64,000 nt of DNA from Microthrixaceae bacterium (GTDB lineage: Bacteria > Actinomycetota > Acidimicrobiia > Acidimicrobiales > Microtrichaceae): the NCBI GenBank assembly GCA_027493675.1, contig JAOSKI010000002.1, forward strand, positions 1 to 64,000, read 5' to 3'. How positions within the stretch are numbered: the first letter of the stretch is position 1; each line of letters opens with the position of its first letter. Below the pieces are notes generated by a model, which did not search any database, had not been told where the DNA came from, and worked only from the letters and a program-made list of their open reading frames with translations. Shown one piece after another: positions 19,957 through 31,485 of the stretch. Position numbers and translations under genes: made by a program.

Positions 19957-22900
19957 ATGCCGCGTCGTGACGACATCGGGTCCATCCTGATCCTCGGTTC
20001 GGGCCCGATCGTGATCGGGCAGGCCTGTGAGTTCGACTACTCGGGAACCCAGGCGTGCCGTGTGCTGCGCGAGGAGGGGTACCGGGTGATCCTCGCCAAC
20101 TCGAATCCGGCGACGATCATGACCGACCCCGACTTCGCGGATGCCACCTATGTGGAGCCGCTGGTGCCGGAGGTGATCGAGAAGATCCTGGAGGTGGAAC
20201 GTCCCGATGCCGTGCTGCCCACGCTTGGGGGCCAGACGGCGTTGAACCTGGCCATGGACCTGCACAACTCCGGCGCGCTGCGCGAACGTGGGGTGGAGTT
20301 GATCGGCGCGCGTGCGGAGGCGATCGCCACCGCCGAGGACCGCGCGCTGTTCTCCGCCGCGATGGCCGAGATCGGCCTGGGCACGCCCCGCTCGGGTATA
20401 GCGAACACGATGGACGAGGCGCGTGCCGTGGTGGGGGAGATCGGCCTGCCGGTGGTCATCCGCCCTGCCTACATCCTCGGTGGCAAGGGCACGGGCATCG
20501 CCGCAACGGCCGAGGAGTTCGAGCGGATGGCGACGGCCGGCCTCGAGGCCAGCCCCATCACCGAGATCCTGATCGAGGAGTCGATCGCCGGCTGGAAGGA
20601 GTACGAGCTGGAGGTGATGCGCGATCACGCCGACAACTGCGTGGTCATCTGCTCCATCGAGAACTTCGATCCGATGGGTGTGCACACCGGTGACTCGATC
20701 ACCGTGGCGCCCGCACAGACCCTGAGCGACGTCGAGTACCAGCGGATGCGCAACGCCGCGTTCGCGGTCCTGCGGCGTGTCGGGGTGGAAACAGGTGGAT
20801 CCAACGTCCAGTTCGCAGTGGACCCGGCCGACGGCCGCCAGGTGGTCATAGAGATGAACCCGCGCGTGAGCCGCTCCTCGGCGCTCGCCTCGAAGGCGAC
20901 CGGCTTCCCGATCGCGAAGATCGCTGCCAAGCTCGCAGTGGGCTACACCCTCGACGAGATCCCCAACGACATCACCAGGAAGACCCCGGCGAGCTTCGAG
21001 CCGGTGATCGACTACGTGGTGACCAAGGTGCCCCGATGGGCCTTCGAGAAGCTCCCGGGTTCCACCGGAGTGCTCGGTACCCAGATGCAGTCCGTCGGCG
21101 AGGTGATGGCGATCGGCCGGACGTTCCCGGAGTCGTTCCAAAAGGCGCTGCGTTCGCTCGAGAACGGGCGGGCCGGTCTCAACTGCGATCCCGCTGAGGC
21201 CCCCATCGACGCCACCGACACCGCCGAGCTCACCGACGCGACGCGCATCGCCACGCCGGAACGACCCTTCCAGGTCGAGTCGCTGCTCCGCAGGGGCGTG
21301 CCGATCGAGGACGTCCACGAGGCGACCCGAATCGACCCGTGGTTCCTCGAGGAGATCCTGGGGATCGTCGAGGAACGGGGGTTCCTCGCCCTCACGCGGC
21401 TCGGGCGAGGCGGCGCTCGAAGCGATGGACCGCGCCACGTGGCGGCGAGCCAAGCGTCTCGGATTCTCCGATGCTCAGCTGGCGTATCTCTGGGACGTGC
21501 CCGAGCAGCGGTGCGGGCGGTCCGCACGGAGGCGGGTGTGGTGCCCACCTACAAGACCGTCGACACATGTGCCGCGGAGTTCGAGGCGGAGACGCCGTAC
21601 CACTACGGAACCTGGGGAGGACACCAGCGAGGTCGCCGCCTCGTCTCGCCGGAAGGTGGTGATCCTGGGTTCGGGGCCGAACCGGATAGGCCAGGGCATC
21701 GAGTTCGACTACTGCTGTGTGCACGCATGCTTCGCGCTCGCGGAGGCCGGATACGAGACGGTGATGCTCAACTGCAACCCCGAGACCGTCTCGACCGACT
21801 ACGACACATCCGATCGGCTCTACTTCGAACCTCTCACAGAGGAGGACGTACTCGCGGTGATCGATGCCGAACGTCGTTCCGCGGACGAGGGTGGTGGGAG
21901 CCTCGCAGGGGTGATCGTGTCCCTGGGTGGCCAGACGCCCCTGAAGCTGGCCGACAGCCTCCCATCGGAGCTGGTGCTGGGCACGCCGGCCGCGAGCATC
22001 GACGCCGCCGAGGATCGTGACATCTGGGCGTCACTGTGCGCACGCCTCGAGATCCCTCAGCCTGCGGGTGGTACGGCCACCACGATCGCGGAAGCTCGCG
22101 CCGTCGTCGAACGTATCGGGTATCCGGCTCTGGTGCGGCCTTCCTATGTGCTGGGCGGACGGGCCATGGAGATCGTCTACGGCGACGCGGACCTGGAGCG
22201 TGCCTGGGGTGCGATCGCCTCCGAGGGCTCGTTGGGTCGTGAGGGCGGGCTGTCGGCCAACCGGCCGGTGCTCATCGACCGCTTCCTCGAGGACGCCACC
22301 GAGGTGGACGTGGACGCGATCGCGGACCGCAGCGGTGAGGTGCTCATCGGCGGCATCATGGAGCACGTCGAGGAGGCCGGAGTGCATTCCGGTGACTCGG
22401 CGTGCGTGACCCCGCCGGTGGGGCTCTCGGCGGCGACGGTCTCGGTGCTGGAGGACTACACGCGTCGTATCGCAGCGGAGCTGAAGGTGTGCGGACTTCT
22501 CAACGTGCAGTTCGCGGTGAAGAGACCTGCGGGCGACGATGCCGGGGGCCAGGTGTTCGTGATCGAAGCGAACCCACGGGCCAGCCGCACGGTGCCCTTC
22601 ATCGCCAAGGCCACCGGTGTGCCTCTGGCCAAGGTCGCAGCCCGAGTCATGTGCGGTGCGACTCTCGAGGAGCTGCGTGCCGATGGCGTCCTGGCCGAGC
22701 CCACCGGCGGTGACCACGTCGCGGTGAAGGAGGCAGTGCTTCCCTGGAGCCGCTTCCCCGATGTGGACTCGGTGCTCGGCCCCGAGATGCGATCGACCGG
22801 TGAGGTCATGGGCATCGACACCTCGATGCCCCTGGCTTTCGTCAAGTCGCAGCTCGCCGCGGTGACGCCATGCCCGGGGGAGGGAACGGCCTTCTTCTCG

Positions 22901-23354
22901 CTAGCGGATCGCGACAAGCCCACCGGTGCCGAAGCAGCGCGGTTGCTCGCAGAGTCGGGATTCGGGATCGTCGCCACCTCCGGTACCGCGGACTACCTGC
23001 GGCGCCACGGTGTCGCGGTCGACCAGGAAGTGGCCAAGGTCACCGATGATGTGCCCGGAGACGGTGCCGATTCGGGGAGCCGACGGGGTGGACCTGATCG
23101 GAAGTGGAGCTGTGCAGATCGTGGTCAACAGCCCCAGAGGCCGTGGTCCGCGCGCGGACGGAGCCCATCTCAGGCGTGCCGCTGGGGCGGCGAAGGTGCC
23201 GCTCGTGACCACTGCGGCAGCAGCATTGGCGGCAGCCCGCGGCATCGCCGAGCGGCGCTCGCGGGATCTGCAGGTGCGTTCGCTTCAGTCGTACCACGCC
23301 CGAGCAGGCACCACGACCACAGCGCCGGACACCGGCTGTGGGGCGGCGCCTTGA
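19957..23354 (+). CDS. carB: Carbamoyl-phosphate synthase large subunit
   Basis: Makes carbamoyl phosphate from bicarbonate, ammonia and two ATP. The ATG at 19957 has GGGGGAG at 19941-19947 and begins [23 protein letters not shown]; an open frame further upstream is non-coding. Two ATP-grasp halves are present: [14 protein letters not shown] / [22 protein letters not shown], and [19 protein letters not shown] / [15 protein letters not shown] / [15 protein letters not shown]. The C-terminal allosteric MGS domain includes [19 protein letters not shown] and IVVNSPRG. Frame changes near 21412, 21505, 21600 and 23055. Joined length ~1132 residues. Its stop overlaps the candidate pyrD start. Confidence 0.94.
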
Positions 23355-24316
23355 GGAGGCGATCGGTCGGCTCACCGACATCGGGAACGTCTGCGTTCGA
23401 CCCCACCACTCGGGTCGGGTCGGTGGTGCTGTCCAATGCGGTCATGACGGCATCGGGTACCTCCGGACACGGCACCGAGCTCGGCCGCCACATGGACCTC
23501 TCCTCGCTTGGCGCCGTGGTGGTCAAGTCGATGATGGTGGAGCCCTGGCCGGGCAACCCCGCACCCCGGCTGCATCCGGTCACGGCAGGGATGCTCAACA
23601 GCGTGGGCCTCCAGGGCGACGGCATAGGCCACTGGCTCGAACATCACCTTCCAGAGCTGATCTCGGTGGGGGCGACGGTCGTGGCGAGCATCTGGGGCCG
23701 TCATGTGGAGGACTACGCCGCTGCCGCGGAGATGCTCGCCGGTGCGGGCCCTGCCGTCGCGGCGATCGAGATCAACCTCTCCTGTCCGAACCTGGACGGG
23801 GGCAGGCACCTGTTCGCCCACGACCCGGACGCCGCGGCACGGGTCGTGGCTGCCACCGCCACCGCGGGGATTCCGCGGTGGGCGAAGCTTCTCGGCCAAC
23901 ACCGACAGGGTCGTTGAGGTGGCCGAGGCGGTGGCTGATGCCGGAGCTCGACGCGGTGACCCTGATCAACACGCTCATGGGCATGGTGATCGATGTCGAG
24001 ACCGGCGTGCCCGCGCTCGGTTCGGGACCATCCGGAGGTGGCCTGTCGGGTGCCGCTGTGCATCCGGTTGCCGTGCGCACGGTCTTCGACGTGCATGCGG
24101 CGCTCCCGGAACTGCCGATCATCGGTGTGGGCGGGATCTCCGATGCGCGAGGTGCCCTGGAGATGGTCATGGCCGGCGCGGATGCGGTCCAGGTCGGTAC
24201 CGCCAGCTTCGCCGAGCCCCCGCAGTGCCGACATCGTGCGTGCGGGTCTGGAACACTGGTGCATCAGCCACGGCGTCGGATCCGTGGCCGAACTGAAAGG
24301 ACGCGCACATGGGTGA
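23351..24316 (+). CDS. pyrD: Dihydroorotate dehydrogenase, class 1B-like
   Basis: Oxidises dihydroorotate to orotate with FMN. The likely TTG start at 23351 overlaps the carB stop, though the N-terminus is not certain. It reads VGSVVLSNAVMTASGTSGHG, LGAVVVKSMMVEPWPGNPAPR, GMLNSVGLQGDG, IEINLSCPNLDGGR, then after frame changes (near 23892, 23938 and 24222) LINTLMGMVIDVETG, GGLSGAAVHPVAVR, PIIGVGGISDARGALEM and VGTASFAEP. This matches the soluble class 1B type, whose known members need a PyrK electron-transfer subunit. No pyrK is present here. Confidence 0.88.
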
Positions 24317-25025
24317 CATCGAACCGACCGCAAGTTGGTGAGGCGGTACCCGACTCGGTGCGTTCCCGACTGGCGCTCGCCCTCGACCTCGACGACCTGG
24401 TCGAGGCACATCGGCTGGCCACGGAGATGCGACCGTGGTTCGGGTGGCCAAGATCGGCCTCGAGTTGTTCTGCGCGGCCGGTCCTGACGCGGTGGGGGTC
24501 ATGAGGGACCTCGGTTACCAGGTCTTCCTGGACCTCAAGTTGTTCGACATCCCGACCCAGGTCAACCGCTCGCGCGCGTGCTCGGCGCACTCGGCGTGGA
24601 ATACCTGACCCTGCACGCCCGTGGGGGGATCGACATGCTCCGCGCCGGTGTGGACGGACTCATCGAGGGGGCGGCCGGCGCTGGACTTGTGGAACCGACA
24701 GCGCTGGCTGTGACCGTGCTCACCAGCGACGACGATGCACCCGCGCACATCGTGCCCAACCGTGTGCGGGTCGCGGTGGGAGGGCGGATGCAGCGGCTTG
24801 GTGCTGGCGAGCGGCGATCTCCAGACCGCACGCGAGCTCGCCCCGAGGCTGAAGCGCGTCGTACCGGGCATCCGGCTACCGGGGTCGGACCGCCACGACC
24901 AGTCGCGCTCGGCCACACCACAGGAGGCTGCGGCGAACGGAGCCGATCTGCTCGTGATCGGTAGGACCGTCACCGCTTCTGCAGACCCACGCGCCGCCGC
25001 AGCAGCGGTGGCGGCGTCGATCTGA
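24313..25025 (+). CDS. pyrF: Orotidine 5'-phosphate decarboxylase
   Basis: Decarboxylates OMP to UMP. GTG 24313 overlaps the pyrD stop, with AAAGGAC upstream. It contains [36 protein letters not shown], the catalytic [13 protein letters not shown] (Asp-Lys-Asp), LTLHARGG, and ends with the phosphate-binding [17 protein letters not shown]. Frame changes near 24430, 24570 and 24785. Joined length ~237 residues. Confidence 0.92.
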
Positions 25026-25033
25026 GTGCCGCC

Positions 25034-25387
25034 TTGACCAAGGAGTTGGGCCAGGGTGCCACGCGGGGGGCCCGGGATGCCCTGCGATGGGCAGCGACGC
25101 TGCGAGAGGTGCGCTCCTCGCTGTGCGAGCAACTGGAGCGGGGCACGGCCAGCCTCGAGGAGGTGATGGATGCCCGCTCCGACCCGAGAGTCGGTGATGT
25201 CCACCTGCATCTGCTGTTGGAGTCCCTGCCGGGGGTGTCGAAGGTCGCAACACGCCGGAGGTTGGCGAGCATGGATGTGGCGGCACGGACGAAGATAGCG
25301 GAGCTCCACGATCACGAGGTCGCGGCGGTCCTCGCCGTCTTCGGCGGTACGCACGGGCTCGACCCGTCCACCGGGGCTGACCGATGA
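25034..25387 (+). CDS. mihF: Actinobacterial integration host factor (mIHF)
   Basis: An intact 117-residue protein from TTG 25034. It has the mIHF core: REVRSSLCEQLERGTASLEEVMD, then the helix-two-turn-helix-like LLESLPGVSKVATRRRLASM. The HEVAAVLAVFGG tail matches the family's final helix. mIHF is a small non-sequence-specific nucleoid protein, unrelated to E. coli IHF, and its conserved location is between pyrF and gmk, as here. The gene overlaps gmk by ATGA. Confidence 0.85.
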   Translation: MTKELGQGATRGARDALRWAATLREVRSSLCEQLERGTASLEEVMDARSDPRVGDVHLHLLLESLPGVSKVATRRRLASMDVAARTKIAELHDHEVAAVLAVFGGTHGLDPSTGADR

Positions 25388-26004
25388 CGGCCGAGCCTCG
25401 TCCCGACGCTGTGTCCGATGGCCCACGCAGGGCCCTCGCGGAGGCCCTCGCTCCCGAGTCGCTGGTGATAGTCGTCTCGGGGCCGGGTGGTGTGGGCAAG
25501 GGCACGGTCGTTGACCGGCTTGTGGAAGCGGATCGCCGCCTGCACGTGAATCGCTCGTGGACCACGCGTGACCGTAGGCCCGGTGAGGCGCCGGATGCCT
25601 ACAACTTCGTATCCCGTGACGCCTTCGAGAAGCATGCCGCGGCCGGCGGATTCATCGAATGGGTCGAGTTCCTCGACTATCTGCAGGGATCCCCGGTACC
25701 ACGGGTTCCGCCGGGTCACGACGTGATCTTCGAGATCGACGTGGCCGGTGGGGCCCGCATCGCCGAGATCCACGAAGACCCGGTGTTGATCTTCATCGAC
25801 GCCCCCGACCGCCGGACCCAGGCCGACAGGATGCGACACAGGGGAGACCCGGAGGAGAAGATCGAGCGGAGGCTGCGCCATGCGGCTGAAGAGGTGGCCG
25901 CGGCCGCAAGGCTTCCGTACCAGACGGTGATCAACGACGATCTCGACTCCACAGTCGAACAGGTCGCGTCCCTGATAGGGGCGGCACGCTCGGTCCATCG
26001 ATGA
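25384..26004 (+). CDS. gmk: Guanylate kinase
   Basis: Phosphorylates GMP to GDP. An intact 206-residue protein; ATG 25384 overlaps the mihF stop. P-loop VVSGPGGVGKGTVVDRL, GMP-binding NRSWTTRDRRPGEAPDAYNFV, EWVEFLDYLQGSPVP, then the lid and the RLRHAAEEVAAA helix. It starts with a ~20-residue extension relative to short homologues. It ends the pyr-linked transcription unit. Confidence 0.94.
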   Translation: MTAEPRPDAVSDGPRRALAEALAPESLVIVVSGPGGVGKGTVVDRLVEADRRLHVNRSWTTRDRRPGEAPDAYNFVSRDAFEKHAAAGGFIEWVEFLDYLQGSPVPRVPPGHDVIFEIDVAGGARIAEIHEDPVLIFIDAPDRRTQADRMRHRGDPEEKIERRLRHAAEEVAAAARLPYQTVINDDLDSTVEQVASLIGAARSVHR

Positions 26005-26048
26005 TGCGCCTGTACGATCAGGGTGGAACCGATCGGCCGGCGCCGGAG

Positions 26049-26054
26049 TATACT
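26049..26054 (+). promoter_or_regulatory. Putative -10 element for rpoZ
   Basis: TATACT, the closest match to a sigma-70 -10 box in this gap, lies 60 bases before the TTG start of rpoZ, giving a conventional leader with an SD. No good -35 is evident. Confidence 0.45.
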
Positions 26055-26113
26055 GGTTGATCCTACGTAGCTCGTGGCGCCGACCACGCGCGGACCCATG
26101 AGGTGAGGTCGCT

Positions 26114-26462
26114 TTGCTGGAGACAACCGACACGATGATGAACCCGGGTATCGAGGAGCTCCTTGAGCGCGCCGGGTCGAAGTTCTCCCTTGTGGCGGTT
26201 GCGTCCAGTCGGGCCCGCGGGATCAACACCTACTACGCGCAGCTGGGTGCAGCGATGTCCCACGGTGTGGTCCCCCACAGGTGACCTCCACCCGCACAAG
26301 CCGCTGTCGATCGCGTTCGAGGAGATCGCGGCAGACAAGATCGTCGGTGTCGGCGGTGCGACGGGTCGGCCGATTCCCGACGCCCTGCTTCCCCCTGCTG
26401 ACGACGAGGTCGACTCCGATCCCGGGGTCATCGATGGCGGAGCACCTGCGGATCAGGACTGA
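26114..26462 (+). CDS. rpoZ: DNA-directed RNA polymerase omega subunit
   Basis: TTG 26114 lies after GAGGTGAGGTC. It reads [38 protein letters not shown], then a frame change near 26278 and [18 protein letters not shown], the family's characteristic PLSIA helix, with an acidic C-terminal tail. Joined ~116 residues. Omega helps assemble RNA polymerase. The order gmk-rpoZ-coaBC-metK-priA is standard in actinobacteria. Confidence 0.9.
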
Positions 26463-26469
26463 CCGAGCG

Positions 26470-27700
26470 ATGTCGGCTCTGGCAGGCCGGCGGATCGTAC
26501 TTGGGGTCTGTGGGGGCATCGCCGCCTACAAGGCCGTGCAGGTGTGCCGTTCGATGGTGGAGGCGGGGGCGCACGTGTCGGTCGTGATGACCGATGCGGC
26601 CACCAACTTCGTGGGTGAGGCGACGTTCTGCGCCCTGGCCTCCGAGCCGGTGCGGCGGTCGCTGTTCGACGACCCCGGAGATGCGATCCCGCACACGCAA
26701 CTGGGTCAGAACGCGGATCTCGTGGTGGTGGCTCCTGCGACCGCGAAGCTGTTGTCGGCATATGCTCACGGCTTCTCGCACGACCTGCTCACAAACGTGC
26801 TGATCGCCGCGTGCACCCGTGCTGGTGTGTCCGGCGATGCACACCGAGATGTGGGAGCATCCAGCGGTGCAGGACAGCGTGTCGCTCCTGCGCAGCCGTG
26901 GGGTGGAGGTGCTCGGTCCGGCCGAAGGCCCTCTGGCGGGCGGTGACTTCGGCCCTGGTCGACTGGTGGAGCCCGGGGAGATCACTGCTGTCGCGGCTGC
27001 GTTGCTGGCGAAGCGGAACGACCTCGACGGGCTACGGGTGCTCGTGACCGCCGGGGGGCACCCGTGAGCCGATCGATCCGGTGCGATTCCTGGGCAACCG
27101 GTCCTCGGGCAAGCAGGGCCATGCGATTGCGGATGCTGCCGCAGCCGCGGTGCGCAGGTGGCGCTGGTCACCACCACCCACTGTCGACGCCGCCGGGGAT
27201 CAGGTCGATCGTGTGTCGACGGCCGCGGAGATGCACCAGGCTGTGATGCGCGCGCTCGACAGGCGGACGTGGTGGTGATGGCGGCTGCCGTTGCGGACTT
27301 CACGCCGGTCTCGGTGAGGTCCGAGAAGATCAAGAAGGCCGACGGCGTGCCCACGATCGACCTGGAGCCGACCGTGGACATCCTCGCTGCACTGGGCTCC
27401 GACAAGCCGGACCACCAGACCCTGGTGGGGTTCGCGGCGGAGACCGAAGACGTCGTAGCCAACGCCAACGCCAAGCGCGTGGCCAAAGGTGCCGACATCC
27501 TCGTCGCCAACGACGTGTCCGTCGAAGGCGTCGGGTTTGAACATGACACCAACGAGGTGCTGATCTTGTCTCCTGGCGGGGAACGGCACGTACCTCTCAC
27601 AGGCAAGGCGTCGGTGGCCGACGCGGTCCTGGACGCAGTAATCGACGAACGCTCCCGTGTGGGGCAAGACCGACCGTTTGGAACGGAGAAACCAACATGA
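26470..27700 (+). CDS. coaBC: Bifunctional phosphopantothenoylcysteine decarboxylase / synthetase
   Basis: Catalyses two coenzyme A steps. The N-terminal CoaC flavoprotein domain is [41 protein letters not shown] and [13 protein letters not shown]. The C-terminal CoaB domain is [47 protein letters not shown] and [10 protein letters not shown]. Frame changes near 26815, 27060, 27150 and 27265. Joined ~410 residues. Its stop overlaps the metK ATG. Confidence 0.92.
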
Positions 27701-28899
27701 GCAACTGGACCTTCACCTCTGAGTCGGTGACCGAAGGCCACCCCGACAAGATGGCCGATCGCATATCGGACTCGATCCTGGACGCGCTGCTGGCCGAGGA
27801 TCCACGGTCGAGGGTCGCGTGTGAGACCCTTGTCACGACCGGACTTGCGGTCATCGCCGGCGAGATCTCGACGTCGGCATACGTCGAGATCCCAAAGATC
27901 GTCCGAGGGGCGATCTGCGACATCGGATACGACCGGGAGGCCTTCGGCTACGACGGCAACACCTGTGGTGTGCTCGTGTCGCTCGACGAGCAGTCGGTCG
28001 ACATCGCACAGGGTGTGGACGACTCCGAGGAGGTCCGCTCCGGAACCGCAGGCGAGAGTGACGAGATCGACAAGCAGGGCGCCGGGGACCAGGGGATGAT
28101 GTTCGGCTACGCCTGCACCGAGACCGAGGAGCTCATGCCTGCTCCGATCCATGTGGCACACCGTATGGCCGAGCGCCTGGCAGAGGTGCGCAAGGCCGGA
28201 ACTGTTCCCTACCTGCGGCCAGACGGCAAGACACAGGTGACCTTCGAGTACCGCGACGGCAAGCCGGTGGCGCTCAAGGCCGTACTCATCTCCACCCAGC
28301 ACAATGACGGCGTGGACCGCGACAGCGAGATCCGTCCAGACCTGATCGAGCACGTCATCCGCCCCGTCATCCCCGAGGAGTTCGCCGACGACGAGCCGGA
28401 GATCTACGTCAACCCGACCGGCCGCTTCGTGATCGGTGGTCCTGTGGGCGACGCCGGCCTCACCGGTCGCAAGATCATCGTGGACACCTATGGTGGGGCC
28501 GCCCGCCACGGCGGCGGTGCCTTCTCGGGCAAGGACCCCTCGAAGGTGGATCGGTCGGCCGCGTATGCGACCCGCTGGGTGGCCAAGAACGTGGTCGCCT
28601 CCGGGTGCAGCGGAGCGTTGCGAGGTGCAGGTCGCCTACGCCATCGGCATGGCCCATCCTGTGTCGATCCTGGTGGAGACCTTCGGTACAGAGCGTGTCG
28701 ATCCCACGAAGCTCGACGGCGCTGTCCGTGAGGTGTTCGACCTCCGTCCCGGCGCGATCGTGCGCGACCTCGAGCTGCTTCAGCCGATCTACGCGAGGAC
28801 CTCTGCCTACGGCCACTCGGGCGCAGTCCCTCCGATGGCGGGTTCACCTGGGAGCGCACCAACCGCGTCGACGAGCTGAAGTCCGCCCTGGGTATCTGA
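27697..28899 (+). CDS. metK: S-adenosylmethionine synthetase
   Basis: Makes SAM from methionine and ATP. ATG 27697 overlaps coaBC. The first ~310 residues are unbroken: [52 protein letters not shown] and [16 protein letters not shown]. Frame changes near 28615 and 28835 lead to [18 protein letters not shown] and a tail [16 protein letters not shown] ending at 28899. Joined ~400 residues. No SAM riboswitch was seen; it is inside an operon. Confidence 0.94.
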
Positions 28900-28934
28900 G
28901 CCATCGGAGACACGCAGGCGATGAGACCGTCCGG

Positions 28935-30777
28935 GTGACGCTGTTCGACGACGACGCAGGTCGGATCGAACCGGCGGCGCCGAAGCGGGCGACTCCATCC
29001 CCGGGCCACGAGCGGGTCGTCCGCGTCGTTCCCGACATCCCCGCGCTGGATCGCGCATTCGACTACGCGGTTCCGGAGGCGTTGGACGACCTGGTCGCGG
29101 TCGGCGGCCTGGTCAGGGTCCCGCTTCACCGGAGAAGGGTCCGTGGCTGGGTCGTCGAGTCCGATATCGAACCCTCGCCCGCCCGGCGGCTGGAGCATGT
29201 CGTGAAGCTGACCGGGCTGGCGGTGGATTCCGAGGTCATCGACCTTGCTCGCTGGGTGGCCTGGCGCTGGGTCGGCCGCCTGCCGTCGGTGTTGCGCCTT
29301 GCGACTCCACCGCGCGTGGTCTCTGCTCGGTCGAGACGGGCGGCGACCGTTGCGGATCCGTCGCGGGTCCCCCAAGGCGACGATCTCGCCTTTGCCGAGG
29401 CCGCTGCGATGCTCAGACGTGGGCCTGGGGCCCGCGTCTACCGGGTGTCCCCTGCACCGATCATGCAGCGGTGGCACTTGCCGCCGCTGCCACTGGCCAG
29501 GCACTCGTGGTCACTCCGGATGTGGAGGAGTCCTCCCGCATCGCCTCGGTGCTCGCCCGTGCGGGATCGGCTGTTGTCCGCTGGCCCGGCGGTACCGCCG
29601 GTGCGCTCGCCGGTCACACGGTGGTGGGTGGGCACACGTCGGTCTTGGCTCCGATGCCCGGGCTGGCGGCGATCGTGGTCCTCGACGAGCACGACGAGCG
29701 CCATCAGAACCAGTCGTCACCCACGTGGCATGCCAGAGAGGTGGCCATCGAGCGTGCGCGCCGAGCCGGGGTGCCGTGCCTGTTGGTCTCACCCATGCCA
29801 TCGTTGGAGGCCGACAAGGCAGCGGTGGAACCTGGCACATCGGTGGACGTATCCACCCGGCGATCCGGGTGGGGCGCGTCGATGTGGTCGATCGAAGGCG
29901 CGACGACCCCCGAACCGGGTTGTTCTCGCCGCACTTCGTGGAGGTGGCCAGACGTGAGCTGGACGCCGGACGCGCCGTGGTGTGCGTCCTCAACCGCACC
30001 GGGCGCTCGCGTCTCCTGGCATGCAAGGGCTGTGACACCATCGCCGAGTGCGAGCTGTGCAGGGCCGCTGTCCGCTCCTCCGACGACGAGGTCCTGGAGT
30101 GCATCCGTTGCCCGGCGACACGACCGAAGGTGTGCCTTGTGTGTGGCTCGCATGCGATGAAGGTCCTTCGCACCGGAGTGGCACGGGTGCGTGAGGACCT
30201 TGGCGCGTTGCTCGGGTGCGAGGTGGGCATCCAGACAGCGGGGGAGCGGGATTTGGAGGGTATGAGGTTGATCGTGGGAACCGAGGCGGTTCTCCACAAC
30301 CGGGCGGATTTCCTTCGGTGGGAAGTGGGCCTCGTGGCGTTCCTTGACCTAGACCAGGAGTTGCTGGCGGCCCGGTACCGGGCATCGGAACAGGCACTTG
30401 CCCTGATCGTGCGCTCAGCGCCGCCTGGTCTCGGGCCGTCGTGGCACGGTCCTGGTGCAGACACGCAACCCGGATCACGAGGTGATCAGGGCCGCGCTCG
30501 TGGCCGATCCGTCGATCGTCAGTGCTACGGAGTCACCGAGGCGTGAGCTGCTCGGGCTTCCGCCGGCCGCGTCGATCGCCGCGGTGGGTGGTGAGGCCGC
30601 GAGCGAGTGGATCCGGCGCTTCGGCGCTCCGCAGGGCGTGGAGGTCCAGGGCCCCGCAAGGCTGGTGGCTCCTGCGCGGAGGATCCGACGACCCTGGCCG
30701 ACGCCGCTGGGGTGGTGAAGCGGCCACCCGGTCGATTGCGCCTCCGCGTCGATCCGATGCAGCTACCTGTGCAATGA
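28935..30777 (+). CDS. priA: Primosomal protein N'-like (degenerate PriA)
   Basis: GTG 28935. The N-terminal 3'-DNA-binding domain is VVRVVPDIPALDRAFDYAVPE, then RVPLHRRRVRGWVVE. The position of the helicase Walker A motif reads ALAAAATGQALVVTPD, with no GxxGxGKT. Zinc-binding Cys clusters CKGCDTIAECELC and CIRCP / CLVCGS are intact, as is VGTEAVLHNRADF. Frame changes near 29468, 29855, 30425 and 30655 bring the end to 30777, ~614 residues. Actinobacterial PriA proteins commonly lack the ATPase motif, so a structural restart role without helicase activity is likely. Confidence 0.88.
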
Positions 30778-30802
30778 CCACCGGCGCGGCAGCGCGAGTG
30801 CT

Positions 30803-31461
30803 TCAGGCGTGCCTAGGGTTGGGTCGCACCTTGAGCACCCGATAGCCGCGTCGTGAGGCCACACGTCGCACCTCATGGCCCGCATCCGCCAGCCACCGTG
30901 CAAGCGAGTCGGCTCCGAGGTGACGATGCACGACCAGCCAGGCCTCCGCTCCTCGGTCAAGGTGCCCATCCATCGCTCGAGCAGGCGATGGAGCTCCTGC
31001 TTGCCGATCCTGATGGGCGGATTGGAGTGCAGGCCGGCGACTGCCAGGTCCGTTGGCACTTCCTCCGGTGCTACCACCCGCACTCGGTCGCCCACTCCGG
31101 CAGCCACGGCGTTTGCGGTGCACAGCCGCCGGGCGCGCTCATTGGGCTCGACCGCCCAGACGGTGCGCTGCGGATGCCGCAGCGCAAGGGTGAGGGCGAT
31201 CGGACCGTAGCCCGCTCCGAGATCCACAAGATCGCCACGCGGCGCGTCGGCCCCGATGCTCGGTTCCCGGTCGGTGTCCGCCGGCGTGGTCTCCACCAGC
31301 AGGATCCGCGTTCCTGGGTCGATGCGCTCCCCTGAGAACACGCCGCTGTCGGTGCGAAGCTCCAGGGAGAGGTCCGGAAGGTCGAGGCTGACCGTCCGCA
31401 GCCTGGACGCTGTCGAGGGCTCCGTGGCGAAGTACTGGGGTTGGCGCGATTCGTGGGCCAC
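30803..31461 (-). CDS. RsmC-like class I methyltransferase
   Basis: Minus strand, GTG 31461. SAM-binding motif DLVDLGAGYGPIALTLA followed by AVEPNERARRLC; the catalytic SNPPIRIGK matches the NPP(F/I/W) motif of N2-guanine and N6-adenine methyltransferases. The end is LARWLADAGHEVRRVASRRGYRVLKVRP after one frame change near 30955. ~220 residues, shorter than E. coli RsmC because it lacks the N-terminal pseudo-domain. It is probably a 16S rRNA guanine methyltransferase. It is transcribed divergently from def, only 24 bases away. Confidence 0.78.
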
Positions 31462-31468
31462 CGTCGCA

Positions 31469-31474
31469 ACGGTA
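31469..31474 (-). promoter_or_regulatory. Putative leaderless -10 element for the RsmC-like gene
   Basis: TACCGT on the minus strand, 7 bases before GTG 31461. It shares bases 31473-31474 with the opposing def element. Confidence 0.45.
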
Positions 31475-31478
31475 GCCT
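31473..31478 (+). promoter_or_regulatory. Putative leaderless -10 element for def
   Basis: TAGCCT, 7 bases before ATG 31486. Overlaps the divergent TACCGT element. Confidence 0.5.
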
Positions 31479-31485
31479 TGGAGCC

